DNA of 63,103 nt, from NCBI RefSeq assembly GCF_017115025.1, contig NZ_JABXKM010000134.1:1-63103 (forward strand), written 5' to 3'. Under the pieces are notes generated by a model. It ran no database searches. It saw nothing but the letters and a program-made list of their open reading frames with translations, and was not told the DNA's origin. Numbering within the stretch: the stretch's first letter is position 1; each line of letters starts with the position of its first letter. This stretch comes from Nostoc sp. NOS(2021). GTDB taxonomy: Bacteria; Cyanobacteriota; Cyanobacteriia; Cyanobacteriales; Nostocaceae. Made by a program: the position numbers and the translations under genes. Of the stretch, positions 9,894-18,313 are shown piece by piece.

Positions 9894-12800
9894 ATGCACA
9901 CAAAAGGTCGTTCTCGCCATTTTATCTACACAGACTGGATATTAATTGAAAACCAGTTTGACCCTGAGCAATTGCAATCGAAAGAAACCGTTTTTACAAT
10001 CGGCAATGGATACCTGGGAACAAGGGGCAGTTTTGAGGAAGGTTATCCTCATGGATCGCCAGCTACTTTTATCCACGGTGTCTACGATGATGTGCCGGTG
10101 GTGTACACGGAACTGGTAAATTGCCCTGACTGGCTAACCTTGGTAGTGATTGTGAATGGCGATCGGTTCCGTCTCGATCAAGGTGAGATATTGCGCTACG
10201 ATCGCCAGCTTGATTTACGCTACGGACTTATCAGCCGTTCCTTGCGTTGGCGCTCTCCCAGTGGAAACACTATAGACATCAGCTTTGAACGCTTTGCTAG
10301 TCTTGCAGATCCGCACGTGTTGGCGCTACGCTGCCATTTAACGCCAGTAGATTTTGATGGGTTAATCGAAGTTCAAGCTAGTATCAACGGCTATCCAGAA
10401 AATCAGGGTTTCAATCACTGGGAAGGACTAGATCAGGGCAAGACTGACCAAGGAATCTGGTTGCAACGCCGCACCCGCAACTCCCGCATTGAACTCGGTA
10501 TGGCAGCTAAGGTGAGAATATTAGGCACTGAAGCATCTTTGCAAGTAAGTACCGCACCTGGTTATCCTACCTTGAGTACGACCTTCTTGGCTAAAGCGCA
10601 ACAGACTGTAACAGTAGAAAAACTCGTGACGGTTTTTACCTCGCGGGAGATTGAAACACCAGTACCAGCAGCTCAAGAAAAACTCGCGCACCTGCCAGAC
10701 TACGCAACATTACTAAAAGCCAATGAGCAGGCATGGCATGAGGTTTGGCAGCAAAGTGACATCCTCATTGAGGGGGATAGCACAGCTACTTTTGCTGTTC
10801 GCTACAATCTGTTTCAGCTGCTGATTGCTGCTCCACGGCATGATGACAGGGTGAGCATTCCTGCTAAAACCCTTTCCGGGTTTGGCTATCGCGGTCATAT
10901 CTTTTGGGATACAGAAATTTTTATGCAGCCCCTGTTTCTGTTTACCCAACCAGCGATCGCCCGCAACTTACTCAGTTACCGTTGGCACACTTTGAATGGA
11001 GCAAGACGCAAAGCAGCCCATTACGGGTATAGAGGGGCAATGTTTGCCTGGGAAAGTGCTGATACCGGAGATGAAGTGACACCACGTTGGGCTATCGGCA
11101 GTGATTTTTATGGTGAAGACGTGCGGATTTGGTGCCGTGATCGCGAAATTCATATTAATGCAGATATCCCCTACGCCATTTGGAACTACTGGCAAGCCAC
11201 TGGCGACGATGACTGGATGCAAAAGCGCGGTGCAGAGGTGATCTTGGATGCCGCCATCTTTTGGGGTAGCCGGGTCGAATTCAATCCTGAGCGCCAACAG
11301 TATGAAATTCGGGGAGTGATCGGAGCGGATGAATACCATGAATTCGTCCACAACAACGTCTTTACAAACCGCATGGCGCAATGGCATCTAGAGAAAGCGA
11401 TCGCAGTCTATGATTGGTTGGCTGACAATTTCCCTGAACAAGCGACCGAACTAGAACAGAAACTAAAACTCACCTCAGAGGAGCGATCGCACTGGCAAGA
11501 TATTATCGCCAAAATATTGGTTCTCTATGACCCATCAACAGAACTAATCGAGCAGATCGAGGGATTTTTCCAATTGGAAGATATTAACTTAGCAGACTAT
11601 GAACCACGCGATCGCTCCATGCAACCGATCTTGGGTGTTGATCAAATCAACAAATATCAAGTAATCAAGCAGCCAGATGTATTAATGCTCTTATATTTAA
11701 TGCGAGAATCAGCAGATTTTCCCTACAACGAAAAAGCATTGCAGACAAACTGGGACTACTACGCACCCCGCACCGATATTACCTATGGTTCGTCCCTTGG
11801 CCCAGCAGTTCACGCCATCTTAGCTTCAGATTTGGGGAAATCAACCGAAGCTTACGAACTGTTTATGCGGGCGTTAATGGTGGATCTTGAAGAGAACCGA
11901 GGTAACACCAGTGATGGAATTCACGGTGCTAGTGCTGGTGGAATTTGGCAAGCTGTAATTTTTGGGTTCGGCGGCATCCAACTAACCGAAAATGGCCCTG
12001 TAGCCAACCCCCACCTCCCACCGGGCTGGACACGCCTGAAGTTTAAACTGCACTGGCGCGGGAAATGGCACGACTTCGATCTGCATCGGGAACAAGTCGC
12101 CCAAGATATAACTCGTCAACTAGAATTTCTCCAACTTTCCCTCTCCCCAAATCCCCACTCCCTTGAGGCCCCAAATACCCCTACTCTCCCTGCTCCCTCT
12201 GCCTACCCTGCTCCCTCATCCACCCCACTCCCCAATGCCCTAACATCCAACATCCAAGGATTCATCTTTGACCTAGATGGTGTGCTAACAGATACAGCAG
12301 AACTTCACTATTTAGCTTGGAAAAAGCTAGCGGATGAAGAGGGTATACCGTTTAATCGGGAGGCTAACGACGCGCTGCGGGGTGTATCCCGTCGTGCTTC
12401 CCTGATGCTGATTCTTGGGGATAGACCGTATTCGGAAGCACAAATCCAGGAGATGATGGAGCGGAAGAATCGCTATTATGTAGAATTGCTCCAAAACATG
12501 ACAGCCAAGGATTTGTTACCAGGTGCGATCGCCCTCTTGGATGAACTGCGGCAAGCTGGGATTAAGATCGGTATTGGTTCAGCTAGCAAAAATGCCCAGA
12601 CAGTGATCGAGCGATTGGGCATTGCTGACAAGGTAGATGCGATCGCTGACGGTTATAGTGTACAGCAACCTAAGCCAGCACCCGACCTATTTCTGTACGC
12701 AGCCAAGCAGCTAGGAATCGAACCAGGGCAATCTGTGGTTGTAGAAGATGCCGCAGCAGGTGTTGACGCGGCTCTAGCTGCTGGTATGTGGGCAGTAGGA

Positions 12801-12914
12801 CTCGGCCCGGCTGAACGAGTTGGAGCCGCTCATATTGTTTTGCCCAGCCTAGAAGGCATCAAATGGGCAGATTTAAAAGCCAAATTAAGCAATATTGCCA
12901 GACAAAAACAGTGA
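9894..12914 (+). CDS. GH65 disaccharide phosphorylase fused to beta-phosphoglucomutase
   Basis: About 1006 residues. The first ~740 residues are a GH65 inverting phosphorylase (maltose, trehalose or kojibiose phosphorylase type): N-terminal beta-sandwich with ETVFTIGNGYLGTRGSF, an (alpha/alpha)6 barrel with GYRGHIFWDTEIFMQP, the general acid Glu 480 in GADEYHEFVHNN, and HGASAGGIWQAVIFGFGG near the phosphate site. A low-complexity linker (about 750-785) leads to a HAD beta-PGM domain with nucleophile Asp 793 in FDLDGVLTD, GSASKNA and VVEDAAAGVDAA. A single polypeptide could thus turn a glucoside plus phosphate into beta-glucose 1-phosphate and then glucose 6-phosphate. The disaccharide cannot be read from sequence. 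I choose ATG 9894 because upstream codons are repeat-derived. It follows sucrose synthase. Confidence 0.9.
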   Translation: MHTKGRSRHFIYTDWILIENQFDPEQLQSKETVFTIGNGYLGTRGSFEEGYPHGSPATFIHGVYDDVPVVYTELVNCPDWLTLVVIVNGDRFRLDQGEILRYDRQLDLRYGLISRSLRWRSPSGNTIDISFERFASLADPHVLALRCHLTPVDFDGLIEVQASINGYPENQGFNHWEGLDQGKTDQGIWLQRRTRNSRIELGMAAKVRILGTEASLQVSTAPGYPTLSTTFLAKAQQTVTVEKLVTVFTSREIETPVPAAQEKLAHLPDYATLLKANEQAWHEVWQQSDILIEGDSTATFAVRYNLFQLLIAAPRHDDRVSIPAKTLSGFGYRGHIFWDTEIFMQPLFLFTQPAIARNLLSYRWHTLNGARRKAAHYGYRGAMFAWESADTGDEVTPRWAIGSDFYGEDVRIWCRDREIHINADIPYAIWNYWQATGDDDWMQKRGAEVILDAAIFWGSRVEFNPERQQYEIRGVIGADEYHEFVHNNVFTNRMAQWHLEKAIAVYDWLADNFPEQATELEQKLKLTSEERSHWQDIIAKILVLYDPSTELIEQIEGFFQLEDINLADYEPRDRSMQPILGVDQINKYQVIKQPDVLMLLYLMRESADFPYNEKALQTNWDYYAPRTDITYGSSLGPAVHAILASDLGKSTEAYELFMRALMVDLEENRGNTSDGIHGASAGGIWQAVIFGFGGIQLTENGPVANPHLPPGWTRLKFKLHWRGKWHDFDLHREQVAQDITRQLEFLQLSLSPNPHSLEAPNTPTLPAPSAYPAPSSTPLPNALTSNIQGFIFDLDGVLTDTAELHYLAWKKLADEEGIPFNREANDALRGVSRRASLMLILGDRPYSEAQIQEMMERKNRYYVELLQNMTAKDLLPGAIALLDELRQAGIKIGIGSASKNAQTVIERLGIADKVDAIADGYSVQQPKPAPDLFLYAAKQLGIEPGQSVVVEDAAAGVDAALAAGMWAVGLGPAERVGAAHIVLPSLEGIKWADLKAKLSNIARQKQ

Positions 12915-13193
12915 AGTACCCACCACTGATGCTACACATACAGTGGGGGGCTTCCTGTCTCACAGCACAATTGGGTTTAAAACGAGACAGACTAAGCTTT
13001 TAAGTCAGTTTTAACTTAGGAAGACTGTACATTAATCAATCACTTTTATTTATTGAATTTAAAAAAAAAAGTAGTTGCTTCTATGTTGGAAGGTCTTTAA
13101 AGTAGAGTTAGCCGGTCAACAATAAGTTGATAGCTTAGGGAAACGAATTCAAAGACTTTGTATCTTTAAATATGAGTTTAAAATATTACGCCT

Positions 13194-13631
13194 GTGGTCA
13201 TCTCTAACAAATCAGAATACGCACTTCTAGCCCTGTTAGAGTTGGCAACCTGCTACCCTAACGGTGAAGCCCTGCAAATTCGAGAGATAGCGGCATTGCA
13301 AGACATACCGAACCGCTATTTGGAACAACTCCTGGCAACATTAAGACGTGGAGGTTTAATTAAGAGTATACGCGGAGCCAAAGGTGGCTATGTTTTGGCA
13401 CGAGACCCTGGTAAAATTACAGTGTTTGATGCTTTTAGCTGCATGGAAGGGTCAGATATTGTTGTCTCTACTTGTGAGCCGACTCCCAACACGGTAGAAG
13501 GTGAGCTAATTCAGGAAGTCTGGCAGGAAGCACGTCAGGCTGCTAACTCCGTATTGGAAAAATATACACTCCAAGACCTTTGTGAACGAAGAGCAATCCG
13601 ACAGCAGAAGGAACTAATGTATTACATTTAG
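13194..13631 (+). CDS. Rrf2 family transcriptional regulator
   Basis: A 145-residue winged-helix protein of the Rrf2 family (IscR, NsrR, CymR and relatives). The N-terminal helices read SNKSEYALLALLELA and the recognition region contains IPNRYLEQLLATLRRGGLI followed by the wing RGAKGGYVLARDP. Three Cys residues (about 83, 96 and 127) are present, but they do not form the compact three-cysteine cluster that ligates Fe-S in IscR, so cofactor-free or atypical sensing is plausible. The start is GTG at 13194; the only upstream ATG (13174) opens a 12-codon frame that stops. Upstream is an A-rich leader. Target genes are unknown; the pentapeptide gene follows 71 bases later. Confidence 0.9.
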   Translation: MVISNKSEYALLALLELATCYPNGEALQIREIAALQDIPNRYLEQLLATLRRGGLIKSIRGAKGGYVLARDPGKITVFDAFSCMEGSDIVVSTCEPTPNTVEGELIQEVWQEARQAANSVLEKYTLQDLCERRAIRQQKELMYYI

Positions 13632-13702
13632 GTAAGGATGAAGTAAGAGTATTTTCATCCTTAATATAAAAGTAATAACGAGATAAGCTGTGACGCTATT
13701 AT

Positions 13703-14095
13703 ATGCCTGAAGTCAATTCTCAACAGCCCATAAATAGTGCCGCTACTCTTGTGGAGAGTTATGCAGCAGGAAAACGGGACTTTAGTAAAGCAGAACTGGG
13801 TAATGCTGATTTGCAAGGCATTAACTTGAAAGGATCTGACCTCAGTTATGCTGACTTGAGTGAAGCTAACCTGAATGGCGCTAATTTAAGGGGAACTGAT
13901 TTGAGCTTTGCCGATCTCAGTCAAGCTAATCTGAGAGATACCGATCTTAGGGGAGCATTATTGATGTCAGCGAATCTGTGCCAAGCTGACCTCAAAGGAG
14001 CGAACCTGGAAAAAGCAGACTACGATCGCAGCACCCATTTTCCCCAAGATATCGATCCAGTGAAAGCGGGTATGCAGATTAAATTTGAAGATTGA
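13703..14095 (+). CDS. Pentapeptide repeat protein
   Basis: 130 residues. After a 25-residue leader, residues 26-115 are consecutive A(D/N)LXX pentapeptides such as ADLQG, ADLSE, ANLNG and ADLSQ, which form a right-handed quadrilateral beta-helix. There is no signal peptide or membrane segment, so it is likely cytosolic. Cyanobacteria carry many such proteins and most have no known role; DNA-mimic topoisomerase protection is known only for longer dedicated families and is not implied here. The gene lies between the Rrf2 regulator and a DUF2243 gene, same strand. Confidence 0.9.
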   Translation: MPEVNSQQPINSAATLVESYAAGKRDFSKAELGNADLQGINLKGSDLSYADLSEANLNGANLRGTDLSFADLSQANLRDTDLRGALLMSANLCQADLKGANLEKADYDRSTHFPQDIDPVKAGMQIKFED

Positions 14096-14191
14096 TTAAT
14101 TTAAGTTAAATGATCTACTTGCCTCAAGATAGAAGATATTTCTCCTAAAAGAGTTGTATTTTGGTAAACAAGCGTATCTATGAGGTTGACA

Positions 14192-14680
14192 ATGGAGGCG
14201 AAAAATGAAACCCTCAACCGACGCGCACCGCTAATTACTGCTGGAATTTTTCTAGGTGTGGGTCTTGGAGGATTTCTTGATGGAATTTTACTGCATCAGC
14301 TCCTCCAGTGGCATCATATGGTCAGTAGCATTCGACCTCTGACAAACACGGCGAACATAGATTTGAACATGGTATGGGATGGGTTATTTCATGCCTTGGA
14401 TTGGGTATTCACCGTAGTCGGACTTGTGTTGCTATGGCGTGCAGGAGGGCGTGATGATGTTCCTTGGTCATCACAGACTTTTATTGGGTCAATAGTGATT
14501 GGGACTGGGTTGTTTGACTTCGTTGAAGGTTTAATTGACCATCAAATTCTCGGTATCCATCATGTGAAACCAGGCCCAAATCAGTTAGCTTGGGATCTAG
14601 GATTTCTTGCATTGGGTGCGCTACTTGTTCTTATCGGCTGGATAATGATCAAAAAACAGTCAACAGTCAATAGTCAATAA
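14192..14680 (+). CDS. DUF2243 family membrane protein
   Basis: About 162 residues with four predicted membrane helices (near residues 11-34, 65-83, 96-115 and 133-151). The conserved first helix contains GVGLGGFLDGILLHQLLQWHH, and His/Asp pairs recur in LFHALDW and GLIDHQILGIHHVKPGP. The His-rich, membrane-embedded motifs suggest metal or heme chemistry in the family, but no function is established. I take ATG 14192, preceded by GAGG at six bases; ATG 14180 would add four residues. Same strand as its neighbours but with separate spacers. Confidence 0.85.
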   Translation: MEAKNETLNRRAPLITAGIFLGVGLGGFLDGILLHQLLQWHHMVSSIRPLTNTANIDLNMVWDGLFHALDWVFTVVGLVLLWRAGGRDDVPWSSQTFIGSIVIGTGLFDFVEGLIDHQILGIHHVKPGPNQLAWDLGFLALGALLVLIGWIMIKKQSTVNSQ

Positions 14681-14771
14681 TTATGGGGCATGGGGCATGG
14701 GGCATTGAGCATTGGTTATTAATTCTGCTCCCCCTGCCTCCCCTGCTCGCTCATCTCCCCCATTCTCCCCT

Positions 14772-15377
14772 ATGACAGATACTTTTGAAAAAACTAGCTG
14801 GAGTTGGCAGCTTTCTCAATTTCAACAACAAGCGGGAGAATGGTGGGAATACCAGTTTTACCGCTTTGAACATTCTTTGCCCGAATTGCCTACTGGATGG
14901 TCGATTAGCCCTTGGCTTGGTGAGTTGCTGAAATTCCTGTTTTGGCTGGTACTAGGACTATTTTTAGCTTGGATGGGTTGGCGATTATGGCGAGAATTCA
15001 GTCCTTATGTATATTCTTGGCTGAATAGAACTGGCAATCTCACTGATTTTCGCCTAAAAAATCGCTCTAGTGAGTCATCCATAGCCCTTTTGTTGGAGCG
15101 ATCGCAAGAATTTTACCGTCAAGGTAACTACCGTGAGGCTTGCCGTTGTGTCTATTTAGCGATGTTGCAGCAGTTGGATAAAAATGCGATCGCACCCCAC
15201 AAACTCAGCCGCACAGATGGAGAATATCTGCAATTGCTGCGATCGTCTGTGACTCCCATACAGCCTTATGAAACTTTAATTACCACTCACGAACAATTAT
15301 GTTTTGGGAATGCCGAGATTTTGCCAGATAATTATCAGCAGTGTCGGCAAGCTTATCGGGAAATTTCCCCAGAATGA
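14772..15377 (+). CDS. DUF4129 domain membrane protein
   Basis: About 201 residues: a soluble Trp-rich N-terminal segment, one membrane helix (about residues 48-75, LLKFLFWLVLGLFLAWMGW), then a cytosolic DUF4129 domain containing LLERSQEFYRQGNYREAC, KLSRTDGEYLQLL and FGNAEILPDNYQQC. DUF4129 proteins are often linked to transglutaminase-like or MoxR-ATPase operons in bacteria, but no such partner is adjacent. An in-frame GTG at 14712 would add a Pro/Ser-rich stretch that is translated CTCCC repeat, so I prefer ATG 14772. Convergent with argD. Confidence 0.82.
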   Translation: MTDTFEKTSWSWQLSQFQQQAGEWWEYQFYRFEHSLPELPTGWSISPWLGELLKFLFWLVLGLFLAWMGWRLWREFSPYVYSWLNRTGNLTDFRLKNRSSESSIALLLERSQEFYRQGNYREACRCVYLAMLQQLDKNAIAPHKLSRTDGEYLQLLRSSVTPIQPYETLITTHEQLCFGNAEILPDNYQQCRQAYREISPE

Positions 15378-15381
15378 AAAA

Positions 15382-15556
15382 GCCCTGGCGAATAGAATTC
15401 GCGCGCCACTTGCTTCAAGTCGGGGAACCCGCCCAACGCAGTGGCTTGGCTACACAGGCAAAGTCCGCCTGCGCGGACTAAGGAAAAACTGAGTGTTAAC
15501 CCACGGAGGTGGGTTTTGCTTGTGTAGACGCGGTTTCTAACCGCCCTTTTAACTAT
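15382..15556. repeat. Interspersed repeat with palindromic segments, copy 1
   Basis: This 175-bp stretch contains GCTTCAAGTCGGGGAACCCG, ACCCACGGAGGTGGGTTTTG and GTAGACGCGGTTTCTAACCG, ending in CCTTTTAACTA. The ACCCACGGAGGTGGGT block is a hairpin. A near-full copy in opposite orientation lies at 27901-28011 and a shortened one at 26795-26851. It separates the DUF4129 gene from argD, which are convergent. Confidence 0.8.
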
Positions 15557-15570
15557 ATTTTCCAGATTGC

Positions 15571-16851
15571 CTACTTTGTGAAAATTGCGATCGCCTGATC
15601 CACAGCTTGCAAGGCAGTGTTTACTTCCGCTTCTGTGACAATCAGCGGTGGCACAAATCGGACTACTTTTGGCCCGGCGGGTACCAGCAATACGCCCTGG
15701 TTGATGGCAGCATTGACAATATCGGCTGCGGTTAGCCCAATATCGGCTCGCAACTCCAAACCGTTGATTAAACCCCAACCGCGAACTTCGGCAATGTGCT
15801 GAGGATATTTCGCTGCGATCGCCCTCAATCCAGTTCGCAACTGTTCACCCCTGTCTTCCACATTCTGCAAAATATTTTCCCGCTCTAATGTCTGGCAGAC
15901 ACTGAGTGCTACACCACACACAAAAGGATTTCCGCCAAAGGTGCTGGCGTGTTCCCCTGGTTGGAAAACATCGCAGAATTTCTTACTCATCATTGCACCG
16001 ATGGGGATACCACCACCTAAGCCTTTGGCGCTGGTGAAAATATCCGGTTCAACGCCGAGATGTTCGTAACCCCATAATTTGCCGCTGCGCCCCATGCCAA
16101 CTTGCACTTCGTCGAAAATTAACAAAACGCCAGTTTCATCGCAAATCTGCCGGAGCTTTTTGAAATAGGCAACATCTCCTGGACGCACACCGCCTTCTCC
16201 CTGCAATGGCTCGATCAGAATCGCCGCTACCCGATAATCACCTTCATCCAACTCGCTAATCGCCACTTCCACAGCATTAATATCGTTGTAATTTACGTAG
16301 TGGAACCCAGGAACCAAGGGATCAAAGTACTTTTGATACTTCGGTTGTGCAGTGGCGGTAACGGTTGCTAAAGTCCGTCCGTGGAAACTGGCATGGGCGG
16401 TTAAAATAATCGGGTGTTCAATGTCTAATACTGTGTGGGCATATTTCCGCGCCAGTTTAATTGCGGCTTCGTTAGCTTCAGCTCCAGAGTTGCAGAAAAA
16501 TACGCGATCGGCACAGGAATGATCAACGATCCATTTTGCCAATTCACCTTGCTCAGGAATGTAGTACAAATTAGAGACATGGTGCAGCTTCTGGATTTGA
16601 CGTGTCACCGCTTCAACCATCGCTGGGTGGGCGTGTCCTAAAGTGCAAGTGGCAATTCCCGCCACAAAGTCCAGATATTCTCGCCCCTGTGTATCCCAAA
16701 CCCGGCATCCAGCACCCCGTTCTAGGGCTAAGGGAAACCGCGCGTAGGTGGACATGACAGCTTCATTAAAGCTATCTGCATCAAAGGGACTGGATGCTGA
16801 CCCTGAATCTGGGGGGATGGTGGCTTGGTCTACGAGAGTTTCTAGGCTCAC
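15571..16851 (-). CDS. argD: Acetylornithine aminotransferase
   Basis: 426 residues, a class III PLP aminotransferase for the fourth step of arginine synthesis (N-acetylglutamate semialdehyde + Glu to N-acetylornithine + 2-oxoglutarate). Visible motifs are GAGCRVWDTQGREYLDFVAGIA, the PLP-phosphate loop CNSGAEANEAAIKLARK, LIFDEVQVGMGRSG (cofactor Asp), and the Schiff-base lysine in FTSAKGLGGGIPIGAM. The final third has GNPFVCGVALSV and RVWGLINGLEL-like residues. The N-terminus has about 30 extra residues (LVDQATIPPDSGSASS) before the catalytic domain, as in other cyanobacterial ArgD. Monocistronic; some ArgD enzymes also act on succinyl-diaminopimelate semialdehyde. Confidence 0.93.
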   Translation of the reverse strand: MSLETLVDQATIPPDSGSASSPFDADSFNEAVMSTYARFPLALERGAGCRVWDTQGREYLDFVAGIATCTLGHAHPAMVEAVTRQIQKLHHVSNLYYIPEQGELAKWIVDHSCADRVFFCNSGAEANEAAIKLARKYAHTVLDIEHPIILTAHASFHGRTLATVTATAQPKYQKYFDPLVPGFHYVNYNDINAVEVAISELDEGDYRVAAILIEPLQGEGGVRPGDVAYFKKLRQICDETGVLLIFDEVQVGMGRSGKLWGYEHLGVEPDIFTSAKGLGGGIPIGAMMSKKFCDVFQPGEHASTFGGNPFVCGVALSVCQTLERENILQNVEDRGEQLRTGLRAIAAKYPQHIAEVRGWGLINGLELRADIGLTAADIVNAAINQGVLLVPAGPKVVRFVPPLIVTEAEVNTALQAVDQAIAIFTK

Positions 16852-17030
16852 TACCGCTCCTCCTGAAGTTTTTCATTATATAGTTATTTACTAGTTTCCT
16901 AGAAATCCCTAAAAAATACTTTTTATTTAGCACAGATCGTACTTCTTCTTAGGCTAACGCTTATGTAACCTCAAACGCTTGGCAGTGGTGAAAAAACTTT
17001 GTACTGAACACTTGAGCAATTGAAAGCCAC

Positions 17031-17220
17031 AAATCCCCGATTTCTTAAACTGACTTTTCACGTTATGTGGAAAAGTCCACGAAAACCTAACCCCCTAACC
17101 CCCTTCCCGACACGGGAAGGGGGAAAATTCAAAGTCTCTCTCCTTTTAGGAGAGAGAAATAGAAGAGAGGTTTTTCAGATACCGTGAAAAGTCAGATTTC
17201 TTAAAGAAGTCGGGGATCTT
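17031..17220. mobile_element. Imperfect-palindrome element with nested C-rich repeat
   Basis: The left end has ATCCCCGATTTCTTAA and CTGACTTTTCACG; the right end carries their inverse complements (CGTGAAAAGTCAG, then TTAAAGAAGTCGGGGAT). Between them lies a C-rich hairpin repeat at 17082-17176, similar to the one at 6993-7083. The structure suggests one element inserted in another. It fills most of the 16852-17228 gap; the argD promoter must lie to its left, around 16860-17000. Confidence 0.7.
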
Positions 17221-17228
17221 GTCGATCG

Positions 17229-17606
17229 CTATTGACTTAGTAACCCAACCGCCATTTCCAGATGCATCTTAGCTTTGTGCAAATTCAGCAGGTTCTCTTG
17301 ATCAAATCTATCGGGGTAAGCCATCCTCCTACCTTCCAAGGTTATTTTAATCAGTGCTGCTTGCTCATCTGTGGGTGAATTTATTTCATCTATCACCCCT
17401 TCAAAAAATTGAATGATGCTAAATCCAGGAGATTTTAATCCCCTTCCTTCTCTCACCTGCTGGAGTGCTAGCTGAGGAAATGCCATCAGAGAAGTCATGT
17501 AGCTGACTTTGTATGCTGCACTTCCTGTAGGCTTAATACCGTATCGACGGCATAAGTCGCGTAATTCTGGGATGGTTTTGATTTCTAACTCGGAACGCGT
17601 GAACAT
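17229..17606 (-). CDS. Uncharacterised protein with SAP-like N-terminus
   Basis: 125 residues, function unknown. The first ~45 residues (ELEIKTIPELRDLCRRYGIKP then a Lys-containing turn) resemble a SAP/Rho-N helix-extension-helix motif, which in other proteins binds nucleic acid. The middle contains GFSIIQFFEGVIDEINSPTDEQ and the C-terminal half is helical and amphipathic. No cysteine cluster, signal peptide or membrane segment. The gene is divergent from a small RHH-like gene at 17734, with an 11-bp inverted repeat between them, so the two may be co-regulated. Similar small proteins occur in other Nostocales, from memory; a DNA-binding role is inference. Confidence 0.65.
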   Translation of the reverse strand: MFTRSELEIKTIPELRDLCRRYGIKPTGSAAYKVSYMTSLMAFPQLALQQVREGRGLKSPGFSIIQFFEGVIDEINSPTDEQAALIKITLEGRRMAYPDRFDQENLLNLHKAKMHLEMAVGLLSQ

Positions 17607-17636
17607 AAAATAGAATTACCTCTTGGTAAAAGTGGT

Positions 17637-17677
17637 ATCGGTAGGTAACAACTTTTCGAGGGATGATACCTACCGAT
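17637..17677. promoter_or_regulatory. Operator-like 11-bp inverted repeat
   Basis: ATCGGTAGGTA (17637-17647) and its perfect complement TACCTACCGAT (17667-17677) are separated by 19 bases, midway between two divergent small genes. A second pair, GGTATC (17634-17639) and GATACC (17665-17670), overlaps the same arms. Ribbon-helix-helix regulators commonly use such sites; that link is inferred. Confidence 0.55.
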
Positions 17678-17733
17678 TTAAAACTCTATTTCCTTGTATA
17701 CATCAAATCAAGCGTTATTTATATATCTCAACA

Positions 17734-17916
17734 ATGCCTAACCCCAAGGGTAACCCTCAAAATTTTGAATCATCTCAACCAAGTAGAGAGTTAACCGATA
17801 ATCTTAGTTTCCGGGTTACTAAGGATATGAAGGAAGAGGTGAAAGCACAAGATGACCCTCCAGAGTTCTGTAGACGCGCTATCCAGGAAGCACTAGACAA
17901 GAAAAAAGATAAGTAG
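17734..17916 (+). CDS. Small protein resembling a ribbon-helix-helix regulator
   Basis: 60 residues. It starts MPNPKGNP, a recurrent N-terminal signature of small cyanobacterial proteins, followed by a flexible Ser/Gln-rich stretch. NLSFRVTKDMKEEVKA could be an RHH beta-strand and first helix, and PPEFCRRAIQEALDKKK the second helix. The ATG at 17734 is chosen; an earlier in-frame start at 17623 would run through the palindromic spacer and is unlikely. Neighbour: divergent SAP-like gene. It could be a DNA-binding repressor or an antitoxin without a recognisable toxin; either is inference. Confidence 0.6.
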   Translation: MPNPKGNPQNFESSQPSRELTDNLSFRVTKDMKEEVKAQDDPPEFCRRAIQEALDKKKDK

Positions 17917-17940
17917 TCCTGAGTTATTTAGATAACTTGT

Positions 17941-18282
17941 AGTTTAAATATACTAAAAAAGACGAATGCTATAAAGTTAGTAGAAAGCTAGAAAAAGTAG
18001 CCTAAAAGTACTATTGTTACGTTATTCTCAACACTTGATTACCAGCATTAAAAATCTGCTCTGCGGTTAAATGAAATGTTGTACTTAGTTTAAATATACT
18101 AAAAAGGACGAATGCTATAAAGTTAGCAGAAAACTATAGGACTTACGCAAAACTACACGCTGTAGGGGCAATTCATGAATTGCCCCTACCTGAGAATCAG
18201 GGTTTTGGCTATTGTTTGCGTAAGTTCTGAACTAGAAAAAGTAGGTTAAAAGTACTATTCTTACCTCATTCTCAACACTTGA
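17941..18282. repeat. Direct duplication (~98 bp) with one copy split by a MITE
   Basis: Copy 1 spans 17941-18038. Copy 2 starts at 18087, is interrupted at 18136, and resumes at 18235-18282. Both share the TTTAAATATACTAAAAA and GACGAATGCTATAAAGTTAG blocks and then AAAAGTACTATT and TTCTCAACACTTGA. The interruption is the short inverted-repeat element listed separately. This fills the spacer between the RHH-like gene and the K+ channel gene. Confidence 0.85.
18137..18230. mobile_element. MITE (TAGGACTTACGCAAAAC family), copy with 4-bp target duplication
   Basis: 94 bp with ends TAGGACTTACGC and GCGTAAGTTCTGA and a central palindrome GGGGCAATTCATGAATTGCC. ACTA flanks both sides (18133-18136 and 18231-18234). 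The uninterrupted copy of the host sequence at 17985-17995 reads AGCTAGAAAAA, giving a natural empty site. Sister copies are at 38156-38250 and, inverted, 28028-28120. Confidence 0.85.
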
Positions 18283-18313
18283 GCAAAAATATCAACGTAT
18301 CCAAAAGGAGTTA

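Noticed and set aside
9734..9949. Plus-strand frame across the heptamer array
   Set aside because: Composed of repeat-encoded low-complexity residues and overlaps the true GH65 start in another frame.
10968..11387. 139-codon antisense frame inside GH65
   Set aside because: Shadow of a well-supported coding sequence on the other strand.
12918..12951. Hairpin after the GH65-PGM gene as a terminator
   Set aside because: CCACCACTG can pair with CAGTGGGGG, but no T-run follows, so termination is not supported.
17941..18282. Possible CRISPR-like direct repeats
   Set aside because: Only two copies, about 98 bp each and unevenly spaced, so it is a duplication and not an array.
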